Under the pieces are notes generated by a model. That model saw only the letters and a program-made list of their open reading frames with translations. It had not been told where the DNA came from and did not search any database. Positions 16,519 to 25,106 of a stretch of DNA of 64,000 nucleotides are shown here, piece by piece. Source of the stretch: Chloroflexota bacterium (GTDB taxonomy: Bacteria; Chloroflexota; UBA6077; FW602-bin22; CADDYW01); NCBI GenBank assembly GCA_021324795.1, contig JAJPIK010000102.1, forward strand, positions 62,001 through 126,000. The letters run 5' to 3'. Within the stretch, counting starts at the first letter, position 1. Each line of letters begins with the position of its first letter. The position numbers were made by a program, and so were the translations under genes.

Positions 16519-17394
16519 ATGGCCATCAGGAAATCGTGCATCCTCCTCGTCGAGCCGAACCCGGACCTGCACGAGCTCGAAGAGCAAGTATTGACCGACG
16601 CTGGTTACCAGGTCGAGCCCACGCCAGCGGGCGCCGATCCGGTCATGGTGGCTGAGCAGACCCACCCGGATCTGATCGTTATGGGCCTCCCGTACAAACA
16701 CCCGGAAGAATGGCAGGTGATCGATCGGCTACAGGCGGCGCCGGAGACGCGAAAGATTCCACTAGTCGTGATCACGACCTCGGAACGCGAGGCCGCGGCA
16801 GCTCAGGCGGCCCCGACCGCCCGCTATACGGTCGTCGCTCCCTACGACATCTCAGCCCTCGAAACGGCTGCCCGCGAGGCCTTGCAGAGCCCGCCGCCCG
16901 CGGCGGTCCTTCCTCCGGCTAAGTCGCCGGTCTCGCCAGCGGTTTCCTTCGCGACCGATACTTTATCCCAACAGGCACGTCACCTCGTCCTCGAAGCAAT
17001 TCGGCAGCTCCAGCAGCGCGAACCGTACAAGACGCGTTTTCCCGAGCTGTCTAAAGGGCTGGTCGACGACCTTGGCATCATGATGGGGGCAATCATCGAC
17101 GGCCTGCGTCGGTATCTCCCGCCCGAGGAGGTATTCGCGGTGCCAGTGATTCGCCAGGCAATCGAACGGCACGTGAAGCTTCGGGTGAGCCAGGGGCTGC
17201 AGCCGGCGGCGGTGGTTCAGGAATACCAGGCTCTCCAAAGAACGTCCGATCAAGCGATCGTTGGCCTGATCAATCAGCGAGACTTCACTGCCATCGACGC
17301 ACTCGTGCTGATCCAGAGAATTCGACCATACGTCGACGAGCTGATTCGACAAGTCCTGGTCGAGTTCCAACGCTACTGCCAGTCCCCAATGTGA
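16519..17394 (+). CDS. Degenerate receiver-domain protein with RsbRD-like helical C-terminus
   Basis: A 291-residue protein with a CheY-like fold in residues 5-125 and, after a Pro/Ala-rich linker (135-155), an all-helical domain resembling the RsbRD/PucR-associated N-terminal domain (HVKLRVSQGLQPAAVVQEYQAL). The receiver lacks the phosphorylation site: DLIVMGLP has Gly56 where Asp is expected, the acidic pocket reads LVEPNP, and the Lys before the last strand is missing in VVAPYDI. It is therefore probably a phosphorylation-independent pseudo-receiver acting as a protein-interaction module, perhaps in a partner-switching pathway. AGGAGGGG lies seven bases before ATG 16519. Confidence 0.72.
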   Translation: MAIRKSCILLVEPNPDLHELEEQVLTDAGYQVEPTPAGADPVMVAEQTHPDLIVMGLPYKHPEEWQVIDRLQAAPETRKIPLVVITTSEREAAAAQAAPTARYTVVAPYDISALETAAREALQSPPPAAVLPPAKSPVSPAVSFATDTLSQQARHLVLEAIRQLQQREPYKTRFPELSKGLVDDLGIMMGAIIDGLRRYLPPEEVFAVPVIRQAIERHVKLRVSQGLQPAAVVQEYQALQRTSDQAIVGLINQRDFTAIDALVLIQRIRPYVDELIRQVLVEFQRYCQSPM

Positions 17395-17419
17395 CGACGT
17401 TGGCCCCGATCGTTGCTCG

Positions 17420-18283
17420 TTATCCTTTGACTGCGCCAGCCGTTAGACCGGAGATGAAGCCACGCTGGAGGAAGAAGAAGAGCAAGACGACGGGCAGGCT
17501 GACGACGATCGCGGCCGCCATCAAGCCACCCCAGTTCACCTCGACGTCACCGATGTTCGCGTACAAGAAGATCTGGGCCGTCCGCATCTCAGCCGACGTA
17601 GTGACAATCGACGCCACGATGAAGTCGTTCCACGCACTGATAAAAGTGAGCAGGGCTACCGCCATCAGGGCCGGCTTGGACACGGGCAGAATGATCTGAA
17701 AGAGAGTCTGGACCCGCGAGCAGCCATCGACAACCGCTGCCTCTTCGAGCTCTTGGGGAACGGTTTGGAAGAAGCCACGGAGGATCCAAACGCTGACCGG
17801 TAGGCTCCCGACCCAGTAAATCAGGATGAGCCCCAGATAGGTATCTAACAGGCCAAGCATCGATAGGATGAGATAGATTGGCACGAGATTCACTAACCCG
17901 GGAATCATCATCGGCGCGATGATCAGAAACAGGATGACTTGGCTCCCCCGGAAGCGCATGCGTGCGAGCGGATAGGCCGCCAGCGACGCTGCCATCAGGG
18001 TCAGCCCGACGGCGCAAACCGACACGACCGTGCTATTGAATAGCCCTTGCGCCAGCCCACCTTGAAATTCACTAGCGTAGTTGAACAGGGTGAACGGGTT
18101 GGGAATGATTTCCGGCGGGAAGGCGTAGATCTGATGCTCGAGCTTGACCGAGGTGAGAAAGGCCCAGACAAATGGGATAAGTGCACTGAGAATCGCCAGC
18201 ACCATCAATGCTGATTGGATTCCTTCGTAGCGCCGCTGTCTCAAGGAACGACCAGTTGGACTGAGCGCGAGCATTCTCTTCAA
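17420..18283 (-). CDS. Carbohydrate ABC transporter permease (MalG-type, CUT1)
   Basis: A 287-residue membrane protein with about six hydrophobic segments and the CUT1 cytoplasmic coupling motif EEAAVVDGCSRVQTLFQIILP. It ends in the usual short RGFISGLTAGAVKG. The TTG at 18283 overlaps the upstream stop (TTGA) and has AGGAG just before it; ATG 18274 is an alternative start. It forms the sugar channel with the permease upstream. No ATPase is encoded in this operon. Confidence 0.9.
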   Translation of the reverse strand: MKRMLALSPTGRSLRQRRYEGIQSALMVLAILSALIPFVWAFLTSVKLEHQIYAFPPEIIPNPFTLFNYASEFQGGLAQGLFNSTVVSVCAVGLTLMAASLAAYPLARMRFRGSQVILFLIIAPMMIPGLVNLVPIYLILSMLGLLDTYLGLILIYWVGSLPVSVWILRGFFQTVPQELEEAAVVDGCSRVQTLFQIILPVSKPALMAVALLTFISAWNDFIVASIVTTSAEMRTAQIFLYANIGDVEVNWGGLMAAAIVVSLPVVLLFFFLQRGFISGLTAGAVKG

Positions 18284-19182
18284 TCACTCCTGAGTAAGCG
18301 CACGTAGCCGAACGCTAAAACCAGGTTCAGGGCGAAGATGAACATGGCGATGCTCTCGGCCGGTCCCATCCGGAAATAGTTGAACGCTTGCAGATACATC
18401 AGCAGACTGAGAGGCTCGGTCGCTCGGCCCGGACCACCACCGGTGAGAACCAGCATGGACACGAGGGTGTTGAAATTGACGATCGTGAGCAAGACAAGGA
18501 CGATCGCCAGCGGAAGCTTCATCAGCGGAAGAGTCATCGTCCAGAACGATCGCCAGCCGGAGGCGCCATCGGTCGCGGCCGCCTCGTAAAGCTCATCCGG
18601 AATCGTCTGTAAGCCGGCCAGGAGCAGGATCATCGCGTAGGGGGCACTTCGCCAAGTGTCGACGACGATCAGTGACCCCATCGCCAGGGTCGGATCAGTG
18701 AGCCAGGCGATCTTGTGCAGGCCAAGCGAGGCCAGGATGACGTTGATCAGCCCGTCGTCGAAGTTGAGAATCCATTTGAAGATGAGATAGACGACGACGT
18801 AGGAGGTCACCCAGGGGACGACGACCAGCGTGCGAAAGATCGGCACCAGGGCGAGGGTCTGGTTCGCCAGGAGTGCCAGCCCGAAGCCGAGACTCACCGC
18901 GAGGATCACCGAGCAGACAGTGAAGGTGAGCGAGACGCGCAAGCTCTGCCAGAAATCCGGGCTCGTGAGCATCCAGACATAGTTATCCAGTCCCACGAAG
19001 GCCAGCAATTGCACGAACTGGACGTTGTAAAAGCTGACGAGCGCCCCGTAGAGCGTTGGAGCAAGACTGAATACCGACAGAACGAGCACGGTCGGCGCGA
19101 CCATCAAGTAAGGTAACCAATCGAATTTTCGGCGCCGCGCCCGGAGCGTTGCCAGCTCAACCGCCGTCTTCGCAGTTGCCAC
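18280..19182 (-). CDS. Carbohydrate ABC transporter permease (MalF-type, CUT1)
   Basis: A 300-residue inner-membrane protein with six hydrophobic segments. The coupling helix is YEAAATDGASGWRSFWTMTLP. The GTG start at 19182 lies four bases after the TAA of the binding-protein gene and has no proper ribosome binding site, so it is probably translationally coupled. If the binding protein really terminates at its amber codon, coupling could reduce expression of this gene. Confidence 0.9.
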   Translation of the reverse strand: MATAKTAVELATLRARRRKFDWLPYLMVAPTVLVLSVFSLAPTLYGALVSFYNVQFVQLLAFVGLDNYVWMLTSPDFWQSLRVSLTFTVCSVILAVSLGFGLALLANQTLALVPIFRTLVVVPWVTSYVVVYLIFKWILNFDDGLINVILASLGLHKIAWLTDPTLAMGSLIVVDTWRSAPYAMILLLAGLQTIPDELYEAAATDGASGWRSFWTMTLPLMKLPLAIVLVLLTIVNFNTLVSMLVLTGGGPGRATEPLSLLMYLQAFNYFRMGPAESIAMFIFALNLVLAFGYVRLLRSD

Positions 19183-19186
19183 GCCT

Positions 19187-20605
19187 TTATACCTGCGGCA
19201 GCTTGTCTTTCGGGATCGCCTGGAGAAGCTTCGTATATTTATCGCGGGCGTCCTGCATCGCGTCCTTCACCGCCCGTCCCTGCGTGACGATGCTATCGTA
19301 CGCCTCCAACAAAATGTCATCAGTGCGGACCGGTGGGCTCAGGTCAGGTACGGCCCAGTCTTTCTGCGCTTGGGCAAATAACTTGACCCAAGCGTTCTGG
19401 GGGGCATCGAAAAACGGATCGGTTGACGTACTCTGCCGTTTCGGCTGCTGGCCACCGATCTTCGCGAAGTCGAGGTCCGCGTCTTTGGTCAACTAGAAAT
19501 CGACGACAGTGAAGGCCGCATCTTTGTTCTTGGACTTACTCGACACCCCCATCGACCAGTGATTGACGAAGAGCGGTCCCCACTTCTTCCCATCGAACGT
19601 TGGAGTCCGCGCAAACACCGCATCCATCGGATCAAACTGCATGTTCGCGCGTGCCGTCGAGTAGGTATTGCTGCCAAAGTCATACGCGGCGCAGAGCCCA
19701 CTTGCGAAGAACTTGTCGGCGTCGGACAGATTCATGTTCAGCGTCGAAGCCGGCTGGATCTTGTCCTTGGTCACCCAGTCGGTGATGAATTGAACGCTCT
19801 CGATCGCCTCGGGAGAGACCCAACGATCGGCGTTCCAATCCGGCGGCTCGACGTCCTGGTGGCCGGTACGGTAGGTCATCATCGGGTTGAAGTAGGGGAT
19901 CGACGCCCCCGAACCGCGTGCCAGGAACACCGCGTATCCCCACACTTTCACTGACGAGGGGTCGAAGTTGGCGTCGGTGGGATGGTTTCCTTTACCATCG
20001 ACGACGATATCCTGGAGTGCCTTGACCCAGTCGTTCCAGGTCTTGATCTGATCGACCTGATGGCCAGCCTTCTCAAACATGCTCTTCCGATAGATTGGAA
20101 GGTCGCCAAAGAGAAGCAGTGGAGCGATGTATTTTTTGCCGTTGTAATTGCCGACATTCCACCAGACTTTCGGGTAATCGTCTTTGTCAGCTTGCTGCCA
20201 GGTATTGAAGTGTGGAAGCAGATCCTCGAGCGAGCCAAGGAGCACCGCTTGGGCAATGTTCGCCGGGCTGAAAAGGCTGATGTCCGGCGCGGAGCCAGCC
20301 GACCAGGCGGCCATGTATTTCTCGCCAATGGTCTGCCAAGCGGTCTGTTCCCACTTGATCGTCAGGTTCGGATATTGCTTCTGAAATCTTTGCCAGACAG
20401 CCTTGGAGGCATTATCGCGCACGTCGTTGGTGCCCACCGGGGTGAAGTGAGCCATGAACTCAATCGTCCCGCTCGTCGCCGAGCCACCACTGCCACCAAT
20501 CGAGATTGCGCGGCAAGCCGAGGTCATTGGCAGGAGGCCAAACGCCCCCGCGGTGATCGCCGCATTCCGCAGCAACGATCGGCGACTCATCCGAAGCGAA
20601 CTCAT
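19187..20605 (-). pseudogene. Sugar ABC transporter substrate-binding protein with an in-frame amber stop
   Basis: A family-1 extracellular binding protein of about 470 codons broken by TAG at 19493-19495. Upstream of it are a twin-Arg-like leader (SRRSLLRNAAITAGAFGLLP), a Cys near residue 30 and residues ending KNKDAAFTVVDF. Downstream the same frame continues LTKDADLDFAKIGGQQPKRQ to a TAA just before the permease start. Both halves are needed for the normal fold, in which this junction is the helix preceding the C-terminal domain closure. TAG could derive from a Trp or Tyr codon by one change, or be a sequencing error. The start is ATG 20605 with GGAGGGG five bases upstream. Confidence 0.8.
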
Positions 20606-20984
20606 CTGTTCCCCTCCATTCATTGAATTCTCTCTGGAAGAGGGTTAGAACCTGCCCCGAGCGCAGCGAAGGGATGAAGACTGCTCACCAAATTCATCTG
20701 CGATAGTGGCCGAACCTGCCGTGGCTAGCTCCCCGGGCATACGTCGACCGACCAACCGAACTAGTATGGCTGCATAGTATCAGGGGCATCGTGTCAAGTC
20801 AATGGATCCCGAGATATGAGGCAGCCTCTCAGCCGAGACACGCCACTTGCCCCGGCTGAGATATCGAGCAACCGGGCCAGACAAAGCTGCACCTAGTATT
20901 GTGTATTGTATTGCTTTTGCTCCGACTCCCTGGATGCAAGAGGTCAAGAACGCGGGGCACTTCGCTGGCTTGTAGATCGGCCGA
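20606..20984. other. Intergenic region upstream of the sugar transporter operon
   Basis: No gene is visible. It contains the promoter candidate at 20774-20802, reading toward the binding protein, and a long leader of about 150 bases. No riboswitch-like fold was recognised. Confidence 0.5.
20774..20802 (-). promoter_or_regulatory. Sigma-70-type promoter of the amber-interrupted sugar transporter operon
   Basis: On the reverse strand TTGACT (20797-20802) and TACTAT (20774-20779) are separated by exactly 17 bases. A second TTGACA overlaps it, shifted by five bases. Confidence 0.5.
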
Positions 20985-21998
20985 CTACTCGTCCATTACG
21001 AACACGCATTTGCCAGTCGCACCGCCGTCGAAGATCTGGAAGGCTTCGGCGGCTTGCTCCAGGCGGAAGCGGTGGGTGATAAGCTTGGTCAGCGGGACTT
21101 GACGGTCGATCACGAAGCGCGCACATTCCTCCAGACCGACGGTCGGGAAGGTCCACGAGCCGTAGAGGGTCAGGTGGCGATGGATGATATCCGGGCTGGG
21201 CTCAAGACTGACCGTACCGCCCTCGCCGACGAAGCAGGCACGACCAAAGATGCGTGCGCTGCGGACGGTCTGGGCCCGGGCGGTAGCATTGCCGGTGCAG
21301 TCGAGCGTCGCGTCGGCACCTTCGCCGTGGGTGTAGGAGCGCACCGCCGCGACCGGGTCTTCTCGGGTTGGATTGATCAGCACGTCGGCACCAAGTCCAC
21401 CAGCCAGCTCGAGGCGGGCGTCGGAGACATCGATCGCGATGATTCGGGCGCCCATCGCCTTTGCGAGCAGCGTTGCGCTCAATCCGACTGGTCCTTGCCC
21501 GTAAATTGCCAGGGTATCTCGACCGGAAACGTCGAGCTTCTTCACCGCCATGTAGGCCGTGCCGGTCCCACAGGCAATCGCTGCGCCCTCGGCATAGGAG
21601 AGTTCGTCCGGCAGGTGAACGAGGCAAGCGGCTGGCACGAGAATGTAGTCGGCGTTGCCGCCATGGGAGCCGAGCCCGTAGGTCTTATGGCCCTGGACGC
21701 AAAGCTGGTAGTAGCCGATCCGGCAATACTTGCAGATGCCACAGCCGGAGTAGTGGTGAATGATCGCCCGGTCGCCAACCTTGGCCGTGGTCACCCCCTC
21801 CCCAAGCTGGGCAACGCTGCCGCACGGCTCGTGGCCGCTGATATTCGTCCGCGCCTGGGAGCTACGATAGGGATGGAGGTCGCTGCCGCAGATCCCGGAC
21901 GCCCCCATCTTAATGAGGACTTCCCCAGGGCCGGGGACGGGGTCTGGAAATTCCCGGATTTCGAGCTTACGATCGCCCAGAAAAACGACGCCGCGCAT
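20985..21998 (-). CDS. Zinc-dependent alcohol/sugar dehydrogenase (MDR family)
   Basis: A 337-residue medium-chain dehydrogenase. Catalytic zinc ligands are seen in GICGSDLHPY and SGHEPCGSV, the structural zinc cysteines in HHYSGCGICKYCRIGYYQLC, and the NAD(P) Rossmann motif in YGQGPVGLSATLLAKAMG. The closest well-known relatives are sorbitol/threonine-type dehydrogenases; the substrate is unknown. A GGGAGGAAAC ribosome binding site directly precedes ATG 21998. It is the last gene after a TIM-barrel enzyme and a binding protein, with a 16-base gap, so oxidation of an imported polyol or sugar acid is a reasonable guess. Confidence 0.9.
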   Translation of the reverse strand: MRGVVFLGDRKLEIREFPDPVPGPGEVLIKMGASGICGSDLHPYRSSQARTNISGHEPCGSVAQLGEGVTTAKVGDRAIIHHYSGCGICKYCRIGYYQLCVQGHKTYGLGSHGGNADYILVPAACLVHLPDELSYAEGAAIACGTGTAYMAVKKLDVSGRDTLAIYGQGPVGLSATLLAKAMGARIIAIDVSDARLELAGGLGADVLINPTREDPVAAVRSYTHGEGADATLDCTGNATARAQTVRSARIFGRACFVGEGGTVSLEPSPDIIHRHLTLYGSWTFPTVGLEECARFVIDRQVPLTKLITHRFRLEQAAEAFQIFDGGATGKCVFVMDE

Positions 21999-22014
21999 GT
22001 TTCCTCCCGAGGGA

Positions 22015-22863
22015 TTATTCTCTGTCTTCGAGCTGATTCAGAACCGCGCGACAGTAGCCGGCGGCCCAGGCCATGCTGATCTCGTTGCGCTTCTCGCCGG
22101 GCAGCCTTGGCAGGTGCTCCGGTGCGATGGCGCCATGATAGCCGACTTGCTGGAGGATCCTCAAGGCGGCGGCCGGCTTGACCTGGCCAGTTCCCGGAAA
22201 TACTTCGTCGACGTGGTCGGAATGGATGATCACGTCACGCACGTGGACGAAGAAGATGCGGTCGACGAACGGCCGGACGACTTCGCAAACGTCGTAGCCG
22301 CTGATCGCCATACAGCCGAAGCAGAAGATCATGCCATTCTCCGGGGCGGGCACTGCTTCGAAGATGCTCTTGAACTCGTTGGCACCCCAGAGGCCCTTGG
22401 CCGGCGGCCAGGGACTGTGAGTCGCGAGCTTCACACCCGCGAGGTGGGCACGCTCACAGGCACGCTGATAGAACTCGACGTTGCGTCGGAACTGCTCGGC
22501 CGCTTCCAGGGCACTCTTGGCGTCGTCGAGCGGTGGATGGAGAGTCACCACCGGGATGCCCGCCTCCCCGGCGGCCGACAGATGGCGTGCGAAGACGTCG
22601 AAGGCGGCCTGGCCCGCCGGGGTTGGCTCGCACCAGGCCCGGACCGGCTCTTTCACCGGCTCCAGCCCGATGATCTCGATCCCGGCGTCGTCGAATGGCT
22701 TGCGGTACTCACGTAGTTCGTTCGCCGTGGGAAAGCCGCGCTCGACCGCGCTGGGGATCGAGCGCGACGCTTCTTGGACCGCCGTGGCGCCGACTGATTG
22801 GCAGTAGCGAATGCGTTCGCTGGGATCGTCGCTCACCATATGGGTGCGCAAGCAGATTTTCAC
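22015..22863 (-). CDS. Sugar-phosphate-isomerase-like TIM barrel, mannonate-dehydratase-like
   Basis: A 282-residue AP-endonuclease-2-type barrel. The C-terminal half reads FVHVRDVIIHSDHVDEVF, FPGTGQVKPAAALRILQQVGY and APEHLPRLPGE, the order of metal-binding and active-site segments in mannonate dehydratase (UxuA). The N-terminus is VKICLRTHMVSDDPSERI. UxuA dehydrates D-mannonate to 2-keto-3-deoxygluconate; this protein is shorter than UxuA (about 390), so an isomerase/epimerase is possible. The GTG start at 22863 with GGAG nine bases upstream is preferred; the open frame extending to 23145 lies inside the binding-protein gene. Confidence 0.75.
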   Translation of the reverse strand: MKICLRTHMVSDDPSERIRYCQSVGATAVQEASRSIPSAVERGFPTANELREYRKPFDDAGIEIIGLEPVKEPVRAWCEPTPAGQAAFDVFARHLSAAGEAGIPVVTLHPPLDDAKSALEAAEQFRRNVEFYQRACERAHLAGVKLATHSPWPPAKGLWGANEFKSIFEAVPAPENGMIFCFGCMAISGYDVCEVVRPFVDRIFFVHVRDVIIHSDHVDEVFPGTGQVKPAAALRILQQVGYHGAIAPEHLPRLPGEKRNEISMAWAAGYCRAVLNQLEDRE

Positions 22864-22874
22864 TTCGGAGTCTC

Positions 22875-24836
22875 CTACTGCTGTGCCGGTTGCAGGGTGT
22901 TGATGAATAGGGTCGACGTGCGGTGCCAATTGGACGGAATGATGTAGGGATTCTCCGCGGTCGGCCAGCCAGACCAGTAGGTCGTGTTGACCGGCATGTA
23001 CAGAAAGTGTTGGACCAGCGGAATCTCCGGGAGTGCCGGCAACCATTGTTCCATGGCCTGATGGTAGAGATTCATCAGCTTCGGGTCGCTGGGCGGGGTC
23101 TGGCTCATCTGATCGATGAGCTGGTCGAAAGTCGCGTTCTTCCACCGATAGTAGTGCGTCGCCGGTTGCCCGGTTGGCGCGGAGTAGCGGCTCTGGAAAT
23201 AACTCAGGCTGAGGTAGGGGTCACGGACACTGGCACCGATCCCATCAATGGTAGCATCGAACTGCCCCAGAGAAAGGATGGTCCCCTCGTCGGTCGGCGA
23301 TTTGAACGAGGCATCAATGCCGGCCTTGTGTAATTGAGCGACGATCACCGGAGTAATGTCCAGGAAGAAGCTCGGTGGTAAGAGGATCACCATCGACAGA
23401 CGCTTGCCATCCTTGGCCCAGAAGCCTCCCTGATCCTTCTGATACCCCTTCGACTGTAGAATTTGAGCGGTCTTGTTCGGGTCATAGGCGTCGACCGGAT
23501 ACTTCTGCAGGATGTCGGATACGGCTGAAAAGTAGGGCTGGAGTGGCTGAAAGGCGGGAAAAGGTAGGACGGTCTTCTGGCCGGCGCCATGGTAACCGAT
23601 CTGGACGATCTGATCTCGGTCGATGGCGTGGTTGATCGCCCAACGGATGTCCGGATCGTTAAAAGGCGGCTTGGAGCAGTTGAAGAACATCCCGGTGGTC
23701 CAGAAGTCCAGACAGCCGTAGGGCGATTCCTTCGTCCACATGATCAGCTTGGGATTGCGCGACAGCGCCACTAACGCGTTCGCCGGCTGCAAGTCGTGCG
23801 TCGCATCCACCTGGTTACTGGACAACAACTCGATTCGCTTGTCGTCAAGGAAATTGGGAAGGTCGATGATCCGCTTCATTTTCGGCAAGGGGTGGAAGCC
23901 GGTTTTGGCGCCCCACCAGTCATCGCGGCGATCCCAAAACTTCTGGTCCGGGCTGGAGAGAGTTAGCTTCCACGGACCGGTGACCACCGGCCAACCTTGG
24001 TTCATGTCGAAGTTAGTGAAGGTCGTCGGATCTTTACCTTTGAAGATGTGCTCCGGGACCATCACGACGCCGATGTCTTCGTGGAAGACGAAATGGTCGA
24101 AAACGAAGCGCGGGTTCGGGCTGGTGAGGGTGATCTGTACCGTGAGCGGATCAAGCGCGACGACGTCTTTGACCCATTGGTGCATATCTACCGACCAGGT
24201 CAACTTCGGAGCATTGTCCTTAAGCATGTTGAGGGTAAAGACGACGTCGCTAGCGGTGAAGGGCTGACCGTCGCTCCAAGTGACCCCATTGCGAAGCTTG
24301 ATGGTGATCTGGCTATAGTCCGCACTGTAGGCGTAGCTCTCGGCCTGATACGGGATCTCGCCGTTGTTGCAAGTCAGACCGGGCGGGCCGCAGACCTTGT
24401 CGGTGTAGTAGGGATTGTACAGGAACAAGGGCTCGAAGGCGAAGTGCCAGCCGCTGCGCGCGATGCCCGGCAGGTGGGGGTTCATGATCTGGACGTCCGC
24501 GAACTGATTGACCGCATCGGACTCGCTAAAGATGAGGGTCTGAGCACGCGGGAACTGGTTCGGTGCCTGCCCGGCCGCCAGAGCGGCCGTTGGTGATGCG
24601 GGAGCGACCGCGGGTTGAGCATTCGCGGTCGGCTTGGGTGCGGTCGTGGCCGCAGCCGGAGCACTCGTCGCCACGGCAGCAGGAGGCGAGGTGGGCGCCG
24701 CGGCCGGCTGGGTGGTGGGGGCGACGGTTGGCCCCGGTGGAGCCGTCTGCGAACAGGCCGCGAGTACGGTAGCTGTGCCGAGACCGACAATAGTTCCGAG
24801 GACTCGGCGCCGAGAAACACGCGCATTGCTGAGCAT
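22875..24836 (-). CDS. ABC transporter substrate-binding lipoprotein, family 5 (peptide/opine type)
   Basis: A 653-residue secreted lipoprotein. The leader RRRVLGTIVGLGTATVLAAC provides the lipobox, followed by about 70 residues of Ala/Pro/Thr linker. The mature part has the family-5 signature ITIKLRNGVTWSDGQPFTASDVVFTL and the C-terminal lobe segments AINHAIDRDQIVQIGYHGAGQ and YDPNKTAQILQSKGY. Family-5 proteins bind oligopeptides, nickel, opines or plant oligosaccharides. No permeases or ATPases are adjacent; the downstream neighbours are sugar-type enzymes, so a carbohydrate ligand is possible. GGAGGAT lies seven bases before the ATG. Confidence 0.9.
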   Translation of the reverse strand: MLSNARVSRRRVLGTIVGLGTATVLAACSQTAPPGPTVAPTTQPAAAPTSPPAAVATSAPAAATTAPKPTANAQPAVAPASPTAALAAGQAPNQFPRAQTLIFSESDAVNQFADVQIMNPHLPGIARSGWHFAFEPLFLYNPYYTDKVCGPPGLTCNNGEIPYQAESYAYSADYSQITIKLRNGVTWSDGQPFTASDVVFTLNMLKDNAPKLTWSVDMHQWVKDVVALDPLTVQITLTSPNPRFVFDHFVFHEDIGVVMVPEHIFKGKDPTTFTNFDMNQGWPVVTGPWKLTLSSPDQKFWDRRDDWWGAKTGFHPLPKMKRIIDLPNFLDDKRIELLSSNQVDATHDLQPANALVALSRNPKLIMWTKESPYGCLDFWTTGMFFNCSKPPFNDPDIRWAINHAIDRDQIVQIGYHGAGQKTVLPFPAFQPLQPYFSAVSDILQKYPVDAYDPNKTAQILQSKGYQKDQGGFWAKDGKRLSMVILLPPSFFLDITPVIVAQLHKAGIDASFKSPTDEGTILSLGQFDATIDGIGASVRDPYLSLSYFQSRYSAPTGQPATHYYRWKNATFDQLIDQMSQTPPSDPKLMNLYHQAMEQWLPALPEIPLVQHFLYMPVNTTYWSGWPTAENPYIIPSNWHRTSTLFINTLQPAQQ

Positions 24837-25106
24837 GGCTACTATCCTCCGGTTGGGATCAATATATGGTTTGTCGAGGGCGGGGCTTCGGCTTGGCCGT
24901 ATTACGCGAATAAAGCAAGGAGCGACTGGTAGCCAGAAGGGATGGTGTGTAGATCTCGCCAGTTGCGCCCCGGGCCTAATCTAGCACACCGTTAATCTGT
25001 ATGCAATATCGAAGGCATAGTGAAATGCGTTGAGGCGATTCTCTCGCTTGGATGATTTCCGAAGCATGTAAAAAGAGGCTGCACTACCAGTTTACCAAGT
25101 CCCCAC

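Noticed and set aside
19493-19495. Programmed pyrrolysine insertion at the TAG codon
   Set aside because: Sugar-binding proteins are not known to use pyrrolysine, and no supporting genes are present; mutation or sequencing error is simpler.
22864-23145. N-terminal extension of the mannonate-dehydratase-like protein
   Set aside because: The added residues lie inside the binding-protein gene and are shadow-like; the GTG at 22863 has a ribosome binding site.
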